Positions 22,428 through 33,455 are shown, counted from the first letter of the stretch. The stretch: DNA of 64,000 bases from Crotalaria pallida (GCA_037953625.1 CM075649.1:74307290-74371289), one strand, 5' to 3'. Numbers and translations: made by a program. The notes: generated by a model from the letters alone, not told the origin.

Positions 22428-22560
22428 GACACGTGTCAGAAATTGCGACCTACGAAGCGTCACCATCATTGTGACGTTGCTCGAGGTCCATTATTTCAGC
22501 TGCTGCGTGCCACGTGTCCCAGTTGATATGGCTGCATGTTGGGTTGGGCCTTTTGGGCCA
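22428..22560 (+). promoter_or_regulatory. Promoter-like box cluster upstream of the aORF (element A)
   Basis: CACGTG boxes at 22430-22435 and 22511-22516, an inverted pair CGTCAC/GTGACG at 22458-22476, and TGGGCC (site II type) at 22545-22550 and 22554-22559. The same boxes stand in the same order in element B at 43384-43471, although the surrounding sequence has diverged. No clear TATA box is seen. G-box, TGACG and site II motifs are known plant promoter elements; use here is inferred. Confidence 0.5.
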
Positions 22561-22797
22561 AGCCCAAATTTCGAAAATGGAGGGAAGGTGGTTCCTCTTC
22601 TCTTATTATGACAAAAACCGTTCCTCTTCTTCTCTCTACCAAACGGCTGCTCTTTCATTCACTCACACCAGTCCCATTCTCCCTCTTCCCTTCGAAACTG
22701 CATTTTGGAACTGTGCTCCTCTTACCTTCCCTCTCCGCAGAAGATCAACAGCAAGTTACTCTCCCTCTCATTCATTCTTTACGGTCGCATACTTAAG

Positions 22798-23454
22798 GTA
22801 TTCTCTTACTCCTTTTTTTTTCTTTTGTTTTTGCCTTTTCTTCTTCTCTATTCTGGTTTGCCTGGGTAAGATTTAGGATTTTAAAGGTTTTGTTTCTATA
22901 GTGGGGGGTGGTTTTTTCTGCCTGTTGGGTTTTGTGTTAGTCTTGGGGAATGAAATTGGTGGCTTGTAATGTTTCTGGGTTTGGAGCGCTTTAGGACTTG
23001 TTGGAGGGTTTTTGCTTTCATTTTTCAAGAAATCAAAGGGATATACTGGGTTCATTGTGAGTAGGGAACGGGTTAGGGAATGGTCTATCGTGATCTCCCT
23101 ATCCTGTGACAGTAACGAGGAAGAGGACGAATCCTCTTCCTCATCCTGTTTCTTCCTGGGGGTCGACGAGGAAAATAAGGAACAGGTTCTAGGGGTTGAT
23201 CCCGTTGAGGTAGTCTATCCTCGGGATTGGGAGCAGAGGAAAGAGTGGGTTTGGCAATACGCCTGGGCCGAATTTATTGGTGGTGGGGGCTATGCCGATC
23301 TTGAGAATATGGGGGAGGGAAGAGGATATGAATGGGGGGGTGCCTATGGTAGAGGGGGGTGCTCGCCCCTCGGAACGACTTCGAGGGGGGTTTTCTGGGG
23401 GGTTATTCTTTGTAACCCGTAGGACTAACATCGAGCTCCCCTGTTCTTCCACAG
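22798..23454 (+). other. 5'-UTR intron of the aORF (element A)
   Basis: Donor TTAAG|GTATTC and acceptor TTCTTCCACAG|GTACC, six bases before the start codon. Element B has matching sites (ACAAG|GTATTC, TTCTTCCACAG|GTACG) but a shorter intron of 452 bp. The borders are conserved while the inside is not, as expected for a real intron. Confidence 0.6.
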
Positions 23455-23459
23455 GTACC

Positions 23460-25265
23460 ATGCCGCCCAGGAAATGCGTCAGCCGACCTGAGCTGTACCC
23501 TGCGCCCACCGATGCCGACCAATATCAATGGGTCGACGTGGAGCCGAAGGGAGTGAGATCTAGTTTAGATTCCGAGGGTAAGCTCTCCGACGTGAAGAGA
23601 GCTGTACTACCCTGTTCGGGAGATGCCGCTGGTATTTCATACGAGGTTCTTCCTTGTTCGGCGAATGACAGAATATGCACCAAGACTGATGGCAACTCCT
23701 TCTTTTTTTATGCCGACTTGATTCACAACCTCGGCGTGACCATGCCGTTCACCGACCTCGAGATGAGGGTTCTGAAAGAGCTCGGACTGGCCCCTTCGCA
23801 ACTTCATCCCAACACCTGGTCGTTCCTGAGGGCGTTTCAAAAGTATTGCGGGGCCAAAGGGTTGGTATGCACAGTTCGGCTCTTTCTGTGGATGTACAAC
23901 CCGTTCGTTAGTAACAAAGACGGGGTTACTGGTCGACTTTGGGTATCGGCCAAAGCCCGACCTCGTTGTGGGCTGTTCGGAATGTTTACGGAATCTTGGA
24001 AGCACTTTAAACCCAGATTCTTCAAGTACAAGTTCGTAGGCACTGGCCGACCTTGGTTCCGGGACGAGACGGGTCCGAGGTTTCCCTTGGAATGGACCCC
24101 GGAGTTCTTCGATCGCCACCTCGGCACGCCACAAAGGTGGTCGGGCGCGACTCTTGATGCCGACGAGGCCGCCACAGTCCACCATTTCCAAAATGAATAT
24201 CATGCTCGGAAACTCCAACTTGATATTGGAGTTTTCATGAAGTGTTCTAACAACGAAGTTTTAGCCAAAATTGGTAGCTAACCTTGCACTTATACTCTTG
24301 TAAATATATATATGTATATATATTTTACTGATTTCTCTTTATCTTTTTGTTTTCAGAGGAATATTGGTCGGCAATGTCGTCTAAGGCATTGAAGGTTGCG
24401 CTGAGCCGCAAAAGAGAGAGGTCGGAGAGTACTTCCAATGAGGCCGCGATCGCTGACACGACGTCAACCGACTCCGCCCTTCCGCACTCTACTCCGCCTG
24501 CGGTGATCACTACCCCACCTCCGGTGATCACTACCCCACCTCCTCCTCACTCTCCATCTCCAAGTACCGAGCTCAGTCAAAGAGGCACTTGTAAAGATGT
24601 CGGGAGCCGAGTGGAAGAAGATGGCCGAAGGGTTGGCCTATCACTTGAAAAGGTCAACACATATTTTCAATGTGTTGGCCGATGTTGTTGATGACATTGC
24701 GGAAGGCGTGTCGCCAGCCAGAAAGAGGGCCCGGTCTGATATGGCAGCTGAAATGGCGGAGCTGAGGAATAGTAAAAGCTCTGCCGAGCAACAGTTGGCT
24801 GAGCTAGAAGAGAAGCACCGTCAGCAGATGTAGGAGCTTCGAAAAAGTCAAGAGGAGGCCCTGGCCCAAGCGACGGCGGATGCAAAGGAGGCTGGTCGAC
24901 AGGAAGGGCTGGCCGAGGTGGAGAAGGTGAGGACATTGCTGAAGAGAAGAGCCGCTCAGGCTCTTAAACACAAGGTAGCCGCATATGAATCGGATTTCAA
25001 TCTTGAGAGGGCGGCAAGTAAAATTTTTACCAGTGCAATAGAGCAGATCCTTCACCTGAACCAAGGGCTCCGAATTCGGTATATCGGCGCCTCTGCTGGG
25101 TTCGGGGTGGAGGAGGGGAAGATGGTTGATTACGATAAGGATGGGCTTGAGGTTGACCTTAACCAACCCGAGGAGAATCTGCCCAATCCTTTGGTGGAAA
25201 AACCGGATGAGGAGTTCAACCCAAACTCGGTTGTCCTGTCCGATGTTGAAGATGAAGCAGCATAA
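23460..25265 (+). pseudogene. Antisense aORF gene of element A, broken
   Basis: Two coding exons on the strand opposite to gag-pol: exon 1 at 23460-24273 (814 nt), an 83-bp intron at 24274-24356 (G|GTAGCT to TTTTCAG|AG), exon 2 at 24357-25265. Exon 1 begins MPPRKCVSRPELYPAP and has conserved stretches such as HPNTWSFLRAF and KDGVTGRLWVS. It resembles the plant family catalogued as putative gypsy-type transposon protein (PF04195); a search would be needed to confirm. Exon 2 starts with a Ser/Pro/Thr-rich linker with a basic SRKRER patch, then a coiled coil and the acidic end LSDVEDEAA. Compared with element B there is a frameshift near 24590 and a nonsense codon at 24831-24833, so it no longer encodes the full protein. 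Function unknown; no catalytic motif seen. The gene converges on pol. Confidence 0.75.
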
Positions 25266-26039
25266 GTCCCTTATGCTGGGCAGCTTGCGATTTGTCAATG
25301 TTTTTTTGTAACATGTTTGACAATGTTGGATTGTATTTTACTTTATTGTGTACAACATTTTATTCTTATGCAAGTTCTTTCCAGTTTTAACTTGTTGCAT
25401 GCTGTTATATTTATGCAAGTTTTGATTCTAACTTGTTGCATACGTACTATGTCCGATTCTAAGTAAAACTACTTGTGACAATACAAGTCCTTTACCGACT
25501 TGTTGTATTCGGATTTGATCGGATTTAAAACTTAGTAATGTTAAGCTCAGACGACTCAGTAAGTGCAGTAATCTTATAAGTTTTCCTCTGAATAAAGGTA
25601 CTGTATATAAGTGCATACGGTAGGGAACTCGGATCCACCCACCTTAGCCGAGGTGGGTGTCCTCGGCCTCGATGTAAAAGAGAGTGCTGAGTGAAGCTAT
25701 GTGTAAACATTTCACAGCAGTCTGTTCTTTATCGGGTGTCCCTTGTACACTGTGCATATGAGCCGATCTTATTTGGAAGACGTTGGCTGTGCATAGCGCC
25801 ATGCAACATTTAGGTGGCTAGTGCTAAATGAGAAGCTAGTACGTACGTATATAAAACTGTGGCACTTGAGTAATGGGCAAGTTTGTACTTTTTTATTAAT
25901 TATAAACATGAGTACATTGCCTATGGAAATCCCAAAGTGGAAAATAAGAGCATGACTAGGGGAAGTAAGTGTAAAATTTTTAAAATGAAGATAGAAGTTA
26001 AACTTTTAGCTGGGGCGGCTGATACCATCTGAGGTAAAC
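25266..26039. other. Convergent 3' region between aORF and pol (element A)
   Basis: The aORF and pol both end here from opposite strands. No gene. It carries blocks strongly conserved with B (45967-46612), such as aaatgagaagctagtacgta and ctgtggcacttgag, and a hairpin ACCCACCT-TAGCCG-AGGTGGGT at 25637-25658. It may hold both terminators. Confidence 0.55.
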
Positions 26040-26761
26040 CTAGCTGAAGTAGGTTCTCAGTTTTGCAACGTTCCAAGAATTTTTGAGTTCGGCTCCTTCA
26101 AGAGTCTCCAGTCTGTATGCCCCAGAGTGTGTTTTTGAAATGACTCTGTAGGGGCCTTCCCAATTTTGAGCAAATTTCCCATCTTTTCGGTTTTTAAGAC
26201 CGATGTCAGCTCTCTTGAGAACGAGATCACCGACCTCAAAAGACCTGGGTTGTACCGTTTTGTTATACTGCTTGGCTCGGCCCATTCTCCTTTGGCTTGT
26301 GTAATTCTCTTCTTGAGGCCGTCTACAATAGCTCGGTTGGCGGCCTCGGCTTGGCCATTAGTCTGGGGGTGCTCTACCGAAGAAAACCGATGAGAGATCC
26401 CGAGATTCTCAGCTAATATCTGGAAGTTGTTGGCAGCGAATTGACTACCATTGTCGGTGATTAATGTGAGAGGAAGGCCGAAACGGGAGATGACTTGTTT
26501 CATGAAAAATTTCTGGATCCTTGCCGAAGTGATGGTTGCTAGGGGCTCAGCTTCGATCCATTTGGTGAAGTAGTCTATTGCTACCACGATGAATTTTAGC
26601 TGGCCTGGAGCCGTTGGGAACTATCCCACAATGTCCATTCCCCACATGCTGAAAGGCCAGGGGGAAGCTAGAGAGTGGAGCTCCTCGGAGGGTTTCTGAT
26701 AAACATCGCTGAAGAATTGGCATTGAGGACATCGTCGAACATGGTCGATGGAATCCATAAC
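26040..26761 (-). pseudogene. pol: Integrase of element A, internally deleted
   Basis: The - strand encodes the integrase core with TDNGSQFAANNF and HPQTNGQAEAANR, so the second Asp and the Glu of the DDE triad are present. The C-terminal region around PRSFEVGDLVLKRADIG and KNSWNVAKL is in another frame. Compared with element B about 100 codons are missing between the core (after about RITQAKGEW) and the C-terminal region, near 26285-26300. An in-frame TAA at 26762-26764 separates it from the RNase H frame upstream. Integration function is lost. Confidence 0.8.
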
Positions 26762-27655
26762 TTAGGTCGGCCAGAAATATCCTGCCCTTAGTATCTTCCT
26801 TGCCAAGGATTTTCCTCCGACGTGGTGGCTCCCCATTCCTCCATGGACCTCGTTCAAGGTCTCTTGAGCTTCCTCGGAGGTAAGACATCGGAGGAGTGGG
26901 GAAGACATTCCTCTTCTATAAAGGACTCCATCCATAATGACATACTCAGCCGCCTTTCTCTTAAGTTTCTTTGCTTCCTTTTGATCGGCAGGGAGTATTC
27001 CATGTTCGAGGTATGCCCTAATCGGATGCATCCAGTTCGGCAGTACTGAAATGGCCATTACTACGCTTGGGGTCGCAATTTGTTCTTGAATGAGGCTTTT
27101 ATTGTTCCCTCCGCCTTTCGTGCTTGCCAACTTGGAAAGTACATCGGCTCGGGAGTTTGAACTGCGGGGGATATGGGTGATGGAAAATTTGGCAAAATCA
27201 AGAGCCAGGGATTTAACTTTATCAAGGTATTTCTGCAGGATGGGCTCTTTGGCTTGGTAGTCTCCAACGACTTGGGAAACCCCTAACTGGGAATCGCTCA
27301 TGATTTGGACTTCAGTTGCACCGAGCTCTTTCGCCATGCGGAGGCTGGCAATTACTGCTTCGTACTCGGCCTGATTGTTCGAGGTTAAAAACTCGAATTT
27401 CAGGGAGTATTCGATGCTGAGTCCTTCCGCATTTTCCAAAATAACACCAGCTCCTGCACCCTTTTGATTGCTCGAGCCATCAACATATATTACCCAAATA
27501 TCCGAGCTAGAGCTTTGGTGGGGCTCTGTGAACTCGGACACAAAATCTGCCAACACTTGTGACTTGATTTCCTTCCTCGGTTCGTAGGAGATGTCGAACT
27601 CGGACAATTCGATTGCCCAGGCCATCATTCTCCCAGTGAGGTCGGGCTTTTGCAA
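26762..27655 (-). pseudogene. pol: Archaeal-type RNase H region of element A pol
   Basis: A 297-codon open stretch containing the second, archaeal-type RNase H typical of Tat elements: YVDGSSNQKGAGAGVIL (first Asp), NNQAEYEAVI (Glu), IMSDSQLGVSQ (second Asp) and HIPRSSNSRADVLSKLAS (last Asp). It ends with the His-rich start of the integrase zinc-binding region (GSHHVGGKSLARKILRAGYF) just before a TAA stop. The RNase H triad looks intact, although the frame is cut off from RT upstream. Confidence 0.8.
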
Positions 27656-28013
27656 AACTTGTTTAATGGGCTGGGCGGTTCTTACGACAATAGGGTGGCT
27701 TTGGAAATATTGTCGTAGCCGCCGTGCAGCCAGGATGAGACAGAACGCGAATTTCTCGATCTTGGAATGCCGAAGCTCAGGACCTTGGAGAGCTCGGCTT
27801 ATGAAATAAACGGGGAACTCACTTCAGCCCTCGTCTCGGACCAACACCGAGCTGAGGGCGGAATCCCCAACGGAAAGATTTATTAGAAAGATTCTCCCCC
27901 TCTCAAGGGCTGGAGAGAACTGGAGGGGAAGAGAGATATTCCTTAAGCGCAAGGAAAAAGGCTTCACAGTTCTGATCCCAGTTAAAAGTTGTATCTTTTT
28001 TCAAAAGTTGGTA
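27656..28013 (-). pseudogene. pol: RT connection and degenerate first RNase H of element A
   Basis: Homologous to the middle of the element B pol frame, but interrupted. A TAG at 28014-28016 replaces the Trp of the KALPWYQ motif of B, and further stops or frameshifts follow. No continuous frame remains. Confidence 0.65.
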
Positions 28014-28727
28014 CTAGGGTAAGGCCTTCTTGGCAGTTTGAGGGAGAAATCTAGACAGTGCCGCCATCCTGCCAGTTAATTGTTGCACCCCTCTGAGGTC
28101 GGCAGGGCTCTTCATTTCTAGTATAGCACGGCATTTGTCGGGGTTTGCTTCGATTCCTCTCTCGGAGAGCATGAACCCGAGGAAAGCACCAGCGGGGACT
28201 CCGAAGGTACACTTCTCCGGATTCAACCTCATCCTATGTGCTCTTATCCTCTCCAGAACCATGGTTAGATCTCGGACATGGTCTTCTCTTTTCTTGCTCT
28301 TTGTAATCATGTCGTCGATATAGACCTCCATGGTGGTACCAATGATCCCATCAAAAACTTTGTTCATCATCCTCTGATAGGTTGCGCCAGCATTCTTAAG
28401 GTCGAAAGGCATGACAGTGTAACAGTAAGTTGCATTTTCGGTCGTGAATGTGGTCTTGTCTTGATCAGGGGGATACATAGGGATCTGATTGTATCCCGAA
28501 TATGCATCAGTGAATGACAACAATTGGTAGCCTGCCAAATTATCGACGAGCTGGTCAATAATCGGCAGCGGATATTGGTCCTTGGGGCAGGCTTTGTTGA
28601 GGTCGGTGTAATCCACACACATCCTCCAACTGCCGTTTGCCTTTTTAACCAAGACCGTGTTTGCAACCCATTCGGCGTATGGGACTTCTTTTATAAACCC
28701 GGGTTCGAGCAACTCGGACACCTTTTC
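28014..28727 (-). pseudogene. pol: Reverse transcriptase of element A
   Basis: RT motifs are clear: GSWRMCVDYTDLNKACPKD, LLSFTDAYSGYNQI, TVMPFDLKNAGATYQRMMN and the catalytic MEVYIDDMITKSKK, then LGFMLSERGIEANPDK. It is separated from the upstream protease frame by a single in-frame TAG at 28730-28728; element B has Gln (CAG) there, so this is a point nonsense mutation. The motif MPFDLKNAGAT has Asp where B has Gly (MPFGLKNAGAT), a probably harmful change. Confidence 0.85.
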
Positions 28728-29976
28728 CTAGATAACTTTTGCTTTCTCGGTCCCAACCCGTCTCATTTTCTGCGCTACTGGCCTTGCTTTCGGGTCTACA
28801 CCGAGCTTGTGACAGATAAAGTTCGGGTCGATCCCCGGCATATCGGCCGAGGTCCAAGCAAATAGATCCAAATTAGCTCGCAACAGTGCGATGATCTCCT
28901 CCTGGATCTCCTTAGGGAGGTCGGCACCCACTTTGACAGTTCTACTGGAGTCAGCAGGATCGATGGGAATTACCAACCATTCTTCTTGAGGAGACGCTCT
29001 GAGATCATCCTGTTCAGCCCGGACATCCAATTCGGCCAAAAGGACCTTCCCTTTGGCTAATGTCGGACCAGAGAGTTCTTCTTGCTTTTTCCTATTTTCC
29101 CGTAGACTCGCGTTATAGCAGAGTCGGGCTTTGAGCTGGTCAGCTTTGACGGTGACAAGGTTGTCGTCAGAACCAAAGAATTTCATTGCTAAGTGAACTG
29201 TTGAGACCACTGCCCCAAAGGCTTGAAGGCAGGTTCGTCCCAGTATCACGTTGTATGGGGATTCAGAATCAACCACTAAAAACTTGATAATCTCCGTTCG
29301 GGCCGAAGGCAGTTTGCCCAAGGTCACCGGGAGGAAGATGGCTCCAAGGGGGCGTATTGCCTCTCTCGTGAAGCTGATAAGATGCCCTTCAAAATGTATG
29401 AGGTCGTCGGACCTCAGTTTCAGTGCTTGAAATGTGTGGAGAAAAAGAATGTCGGCCGAGCTTCCTTGGTCGACGAGAACTCGGGCGATTTCGAAGTTGC
29501 CGATCATCGCCGCGATCACCATTGGGTCATTGTGATCCGGGATGATATCTCCTAGATCTTGATCAGAAAAACTGATTGGGATGTTCCGAGATGGTTTCTT
29601 ATCGATAGGCTTATGGCGAACAGCTAATACTTGCTGAACGTACTTTTTCCTTTCCAACTTCTTTTCGCGCCACTGGCGAAACCTCCAGAGATAGTTTCCA
29701 CCCGGAAATTTTCCGGTGTCTGAAACGGATCTTGTACAACAAAATTTCTTGGTTGTTGTTGGGACCCATCGGGGGCTGAGGCTTGAACGGTGGCACGTTC
29801 GGCGGGATGCCGCACGGGCCCTCTCTGATGCAACGATAGTGACGGTGGGTGAGGAGGGGGGGTGGTGGGGACCTTGCTGCCCTGTTAGCCTCAAGGTGTG
29901 ACCGCAGATCCTCAGTTGACGGGATTCTCCCTGGGCGCTCCCTCCTCCTCTTCTGATCTGGTTGTGCTTCAGACAT
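28728..29976 (-). pseudogene. Gag remnant and aspartic protease of element A
   Basis: A gag start (ATG at 29976-29974, MSEAQPDQKRRRERPGR) continues for about 100 codons in one frame and the sequence then goes on in another frame with LERKKYVQQVLAVRHKP. The capsid core expected of Tat gag is absent, so well over 1 kb of gag seems to be deleted. The protease follows with ARVLVDQGSSADILF as active-site motif (D-Q-G instead of the common D-N-G or D-T-G) and YNVILGRTCLQAF. The frame continues into the RT N-terminal region (LDLFAWTSADMPGIDP) until the TAG at 28728. Confidence 0.75.
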
Positions 29977-30012
29977 GGTAGTGTCTTCTGGGTGGGGATG
30001 AAGTTTATCCTC

Positions 30013-30029
30013 CCCACAGACGGCGCCAA
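30013..30029 (-). promoter_or_regulatory. Primer-binding site of element A
   Basis: The - strand reads TTGGCGCCGTCTGTGGGG directly after the 5' LTR. TGGCGCCGT matches the acceptor end used by many Athila/Tat elements (Asp-type tRNA); the match ends after about nine bases. Confidence 0.7.
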
Positions 30030-30584
30030 TGTGATGTCCTAGACAGTGAGGTCCTCCAAGGGTATAGGAGATGACCTTCAAAGGAGCCTCTGTCTAGGGT
30101 TTCTATGTGATGTTTGGTGGGAGTCCTCAAGTGGCTAAGGAAGAGAGCCAGGAAGTAACTCTAATCACTGGTGTGTGAGGGTGATAATTAGGGTTAGAGG
30201 ACGTACCTGAGCCCCATGTAGTACGGAGCTACTTATAGGGGAGAGCTGGTTGCCCTAATGGGCTTGCTTTAGGCCCAAGTAGGGCCAGCCTGTACTGAGC
30301 TATGAGTGGATAAGTTGTCCTTGCGGATAAGGTGGTGAACTGTCCTTGTGGATGAGAAGGGAAGACGTCATCATGCCCTTGGTGTCGGACTTGGGAAGGT
30401 GTCGGACTTGGGAAGGTGTCGGACTTAGACGTCGGACCTGAGTTGGAGCACGAGGTCGGCCCGTATCTGGCGTCTGTTCGGCCGTTGAGCATTGAGCTCG
30501 GCCAAGCGCTCAGAAGGCTTCCTGAAGGGTCCTTAGGTCTTCGGCGAGGAGTCTGAGGACCTCGGCTAGGCCGAGTCCACCACA
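30030..30584 (-). repeat. 5' LTR of element A (555 bp)
   Basis: Partner of 21596-22150; ends CCACCACA on the + strand, followed by TSD acaag. Contains the same 17-bp tandem units at about 30383-30424. Confidence 0.95.
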
Positions 30585-30589
30585 ACAAG
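30585..30589 (+). repeat. Target-site duplication of element A (right)
   Basis: acaag after the LTR end; matches 21591-21595 exactly. Confidence 0.9.
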
Positions 30590-31990
30590 TCCTACTATAA
30601 TAAAATGATTAAATATGATTAAAATAAAGCATATTAGTTTGTTGGACAGACACCTTAAGTCCAGTTGCATCACTTCAAAAATTTAAACTAACAGACTCTA
30701 ACATTCCTATACATACTGTAATTACATATAAACAGTTAAGCATAGTATATATCTATAAAAATTATTATTTGGAGCCTTATACCTTATGAGAATAATACTT
30801 TTTAGCATTAAGAAAATTTCCAGATCTAAATATATTTTTATCAGAATACACACTGATAACCATTTATTCACATCAAAAAAATCAATTAAAAATAATCAAA
30901 TATTTTTGTTTTTCTCTTCAATAAATTCGGCCAACATTATATACATAAAAGAGTACTTTTTAAATTTTCAAACACACATATATACTTTAGTCACATAATT
31001 TCATATACTCACAATAATCAATTTGACACAAGATAATCACATTTTAAGAAAAATTACTTTTGCACAGTAACTAGTTTACATTTCATACTAACTACATAGT
31101 CAGACATTTACACAATCACAAGATAAAAATTACTTACTTACTCCTAAATTTACCAAACCAAATAATATAAACCATGTGTAACTTTTAATCAAAAATCAAT
31201 TATACTTCACTGTTAACACCATAAAATCCAGAATTTCATTTGTTTTCATAAAACTAATTTCATTTCACTATTACAACATCAGAGATCAAATAATCATCCA
31301 ATAAGTCACATAATAATAACAACTACCACCCTATATATATATCACGACCAAACAATAAAACAAGGCAAAAGACTAAATTTTTTTCTTTTCTTTTAATGCT
31401 ACATTAGATCTTATAGTTTCAGTAACACAAAATTTTCAGAATCTTATTTAGTTTCCATTTTGAATCCAGACAAAAAGAACTAAAATACCTCAAACAGATA
31501 CAAAATTTCTATAAAATATAAATGTCTATATTGTAAGAACACAAAAATTTCAGAATATAATTTTTCCTTTTGTGCTACAAAATTCGGTCATCTCAAGGCC
31601 AAACAAAAGGGGAGATTATTCTCTTTAAACAATTCATTTTGTCCCTTTCCTTTAAACCTTTATTCATTTGACCATAAAAACAAAATACCACCAACAAATA
31701 CATAGTTCATTCTAATATAAAAAGAAGAAGTAGAAACTTTTAGTTCTTACTATTATAAAAAGGAATTAGGGATTCTAATAACAGTAGAAGAAGAGATGAA
31801 AAATAGATTAAAAACATCAGCTAGAATTACCTCTCTTCCTTAAGCTAAATGACTTCCCCAAAGTGAGAAAATTTTCCTCCTCTTCCTCTATGCAACTCGC
31901 CACCCCCTCTCTCTTTTCTCTTGGAATATATTTTTTTTTCTCAGAATAACAACAAGTAGTGTGTGTGAAATTGTGAGAGGTGTGATGGTC

Positions 31991-31998
31991 TATTTATA
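31991..31998 (-). promoter_or_regulatory. TATA box of D' LTR
   Basis: TATAAATA on the - strand, in the same LTR position as 15855-15862 and 40335-40342. Confidence 0.6.
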
Positions 31999-32121
31999 GG
32001 TGAAGAGAAGGCCAATTTTCCCCTCCCATCAGATCAAAAATTCATCACCCTTAGCCCAAAGTGAGTCAGCAATTTTAATTTCCCACTTTGAAACACACAC
32101 ATACATTAATGAACTTTGTAT

Positions 32122-32138
32122 AAATCCTATGGCTTATT
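32122..32138 (+). repeat. SINE target-site duplication (left)
   Basis: aaatcctatggcttatt; exact copy at 32357-32373. Confidence 0.85.
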
Positions 32139-32356
32139 TTTTTTTTTTTGATAACCCAGAGCCTGGACCCAACCACGTCGACCCTTGGACCTGGGAGGGC
32201 TAGCCAAACTGGGGGGAGATATCTACCCCGTCCCTGAAGCGCCTCCCTCATAAATCTTAGGCATGTCCGTCCTGGCCAGGATTCGAACACGTAGCCACTA
32301 GGTAAACCCAGCCTTAGCGTGCTCTCCCTTTGCCAGTTGGGCCAAGCCCAGGGGAC
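32137..32356 (-). mobile_element. tRNA-derived SINE
   Basis: A body of about 207 bp followed on the - strand by a 13-base A-tail (T-run at 32137-32149 on the + strand). A box-B match (GTTCGAATCC, complement of 32279-32288) and a box-A match (TGGCCCAACTGG, complement of 32333-32344) stand in the right order for an internal RNA polymerase III promoter. It is flanked by a 17-bp direct repeat aaatcctatggcttatt (32122-32138 and 32357-32373), the length expected of LINE-mediated insertion. It does not encode a protein and is not a functional tRNA. Family not identified. Confidence 0.8.
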
Positions 32357-32373
32357 AAATCCTATGGCTTATT
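32357..32373 (+). repeat. SINE target-site duplication (right)
   Basis: Exact copy of 32122-32138. Confidence 0.85.
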
Positions 32374-33299
32374 AACTTAAGAATGATTCCCCACAATTTT
32401 CAGAAAATTCTCCTCTCTCCCTCCTAATATATTTGGACGGTGCATATATATAAAAATAAGGAGAAAAATTTTCATTGGTCCATTTTGAATTCACCACAAA
32501 ATTGACCAATCACATTAAAGCTTTCATTTTTAATAATTCAGAAATAATTAGGAAAATGCTAATAGTTGGACTGTGCAACCAGTAGGCATTTAAATAAATA
32601 TCTCAATATATAAATAAAATTATTTTATAGCCCAATAATTTATTTCACGCTCCAAAATAATTTTTCTAAGTTAAAAATACCAAAAATTCGTTTTTCCCTA
32701 CTGTACAGTACTTTTTCATAGATGTGAAAATAAAAATTCTCTTTTCACATATTCAGATACTACATTTTAATACGATCGTTTTCATATAAAGTTTATAATT
32801 TTTGGACTTACGGTTTGAAAGTTATGAATTTTTGAAGCTCTAAGATCATTTCCTTCAAAAATGCACTTCATAAGCTTTCAAATAATTTTATAATAAAAAA
32901 ATACGAAAATATATTTTATTTGGATGGTAGTCCAATATAAAACCTCAGAAATGTATTTTTGTTTTCAAAATAAAATACACTTGAGTCAAAAGGTCATTTA
33001 ATGCATTAAAACCATACCTTTACACTTAAAACTCAAAAATTCGTTCAGTACTGTAGCAGTGATAAAATTTCGAAAACTCTAAAATAAAAATCAAAACTTT
33101 AAATTTTAATAATCTACACTTCGATACGATCGTTTTGACATATCATTTGTAATTTTTCGACGTACGGTTTAAAAGATATGAATTTATGAAGATAGAATAC
33201 TTTAATCCTTCAAAAGGCATTTCATCTTCTAAGATCATTCAAATCAAATACTATACCTTAAAATATTTTATTTAAATACATTAGGGAAAACATTGATAT

Positions 33300-33332
33300 G
33301 CATATATATATATATATTATATATATATATAA
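33300..33332. repeat. AT microsatellite in D' LTR
   Basis: Interrupted (AT)n at the position equivalent to the runs near 14769 and 39235. Confidence 0.7.
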
Positions 33333-33437
33333 TAATCCATACGATTTTAATTAACTCCAGGTACCAACAATCAAATATAATAATTTAAGATCAAATATAA
33401 ATTCACAATTACTTTGGGTAAAATTGTGGGTCTCACA

Positions 33438-33455
33438 ATCCTCCCCCACTTAGAG
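33438..33455 (-). promoter_or_regulatory. Polypurine tract of D'
   Basis: The - strand reads AAGTGGGGGAGGAT just before TGTGAGACCC; preceded by the TTTCTCGGGGAAGAAAAATC-type relic shared with E and F. Confidence 0.75.

Larger units (their letters stand above)
21596..30584 (-). mobile_element. Element A: Tat-lineage Ty3/gypsy retrotransposon, degenerate
   Basis: An 8989-bp - strand element with 555-bp LTRs at both ends and TSD acaag. Order on the - strand: LTR, primer site TGGCGCCG, gag remnant, protease, RT, two RNase H regions, integrase, LTR. On the + strand, between pol and the 3' LTR, lies a spliced antisense gene (aORF). Dual RNase H and an antisense extra ORF before the 3' LTR are known features of the Tat/Ogre lineage. 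The two LTRs differ at roughly eight positions by eye, so the insertion is fairly young, yet the coding region has several stops and deletions. It was probably mobilised in trans or decayed quickly. Confidence 0.9.
30585..33437 (-). repeat. Inverted D' LTR, 5' half
   Basis: Continues the LTR interrupted at 21595 and ends at 33437 with the LTR start (TGTGAGACCC on the - strand). It carries the SINE, a TATA box at 31991-31998, a donor at about 31830 and the duplicated CGATCG modules. It is clearly more diverged from the + strand D LTRs than they are from each other. Confidence 0.85.

Noticed and set aside
23012..23422. An open + strand frame with an acidic and a Gly-rich part upstream of the aORF
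   Set aside because: It lies inside the inferred 5'-UTR intron and is not kept in the matching intron of element B.
32075..32290. A 71-codon - strand frame near 32200
   Set aside because: Covered by the SINE; composition reflects its tRNA-like body.
32279..32344. Possible tRNA gene
   Set aside because: Only the box A and box B promoter parts are tRNA-like; acceptor and anticodon stems do not form, and the unit has a SINE tail and TSD.
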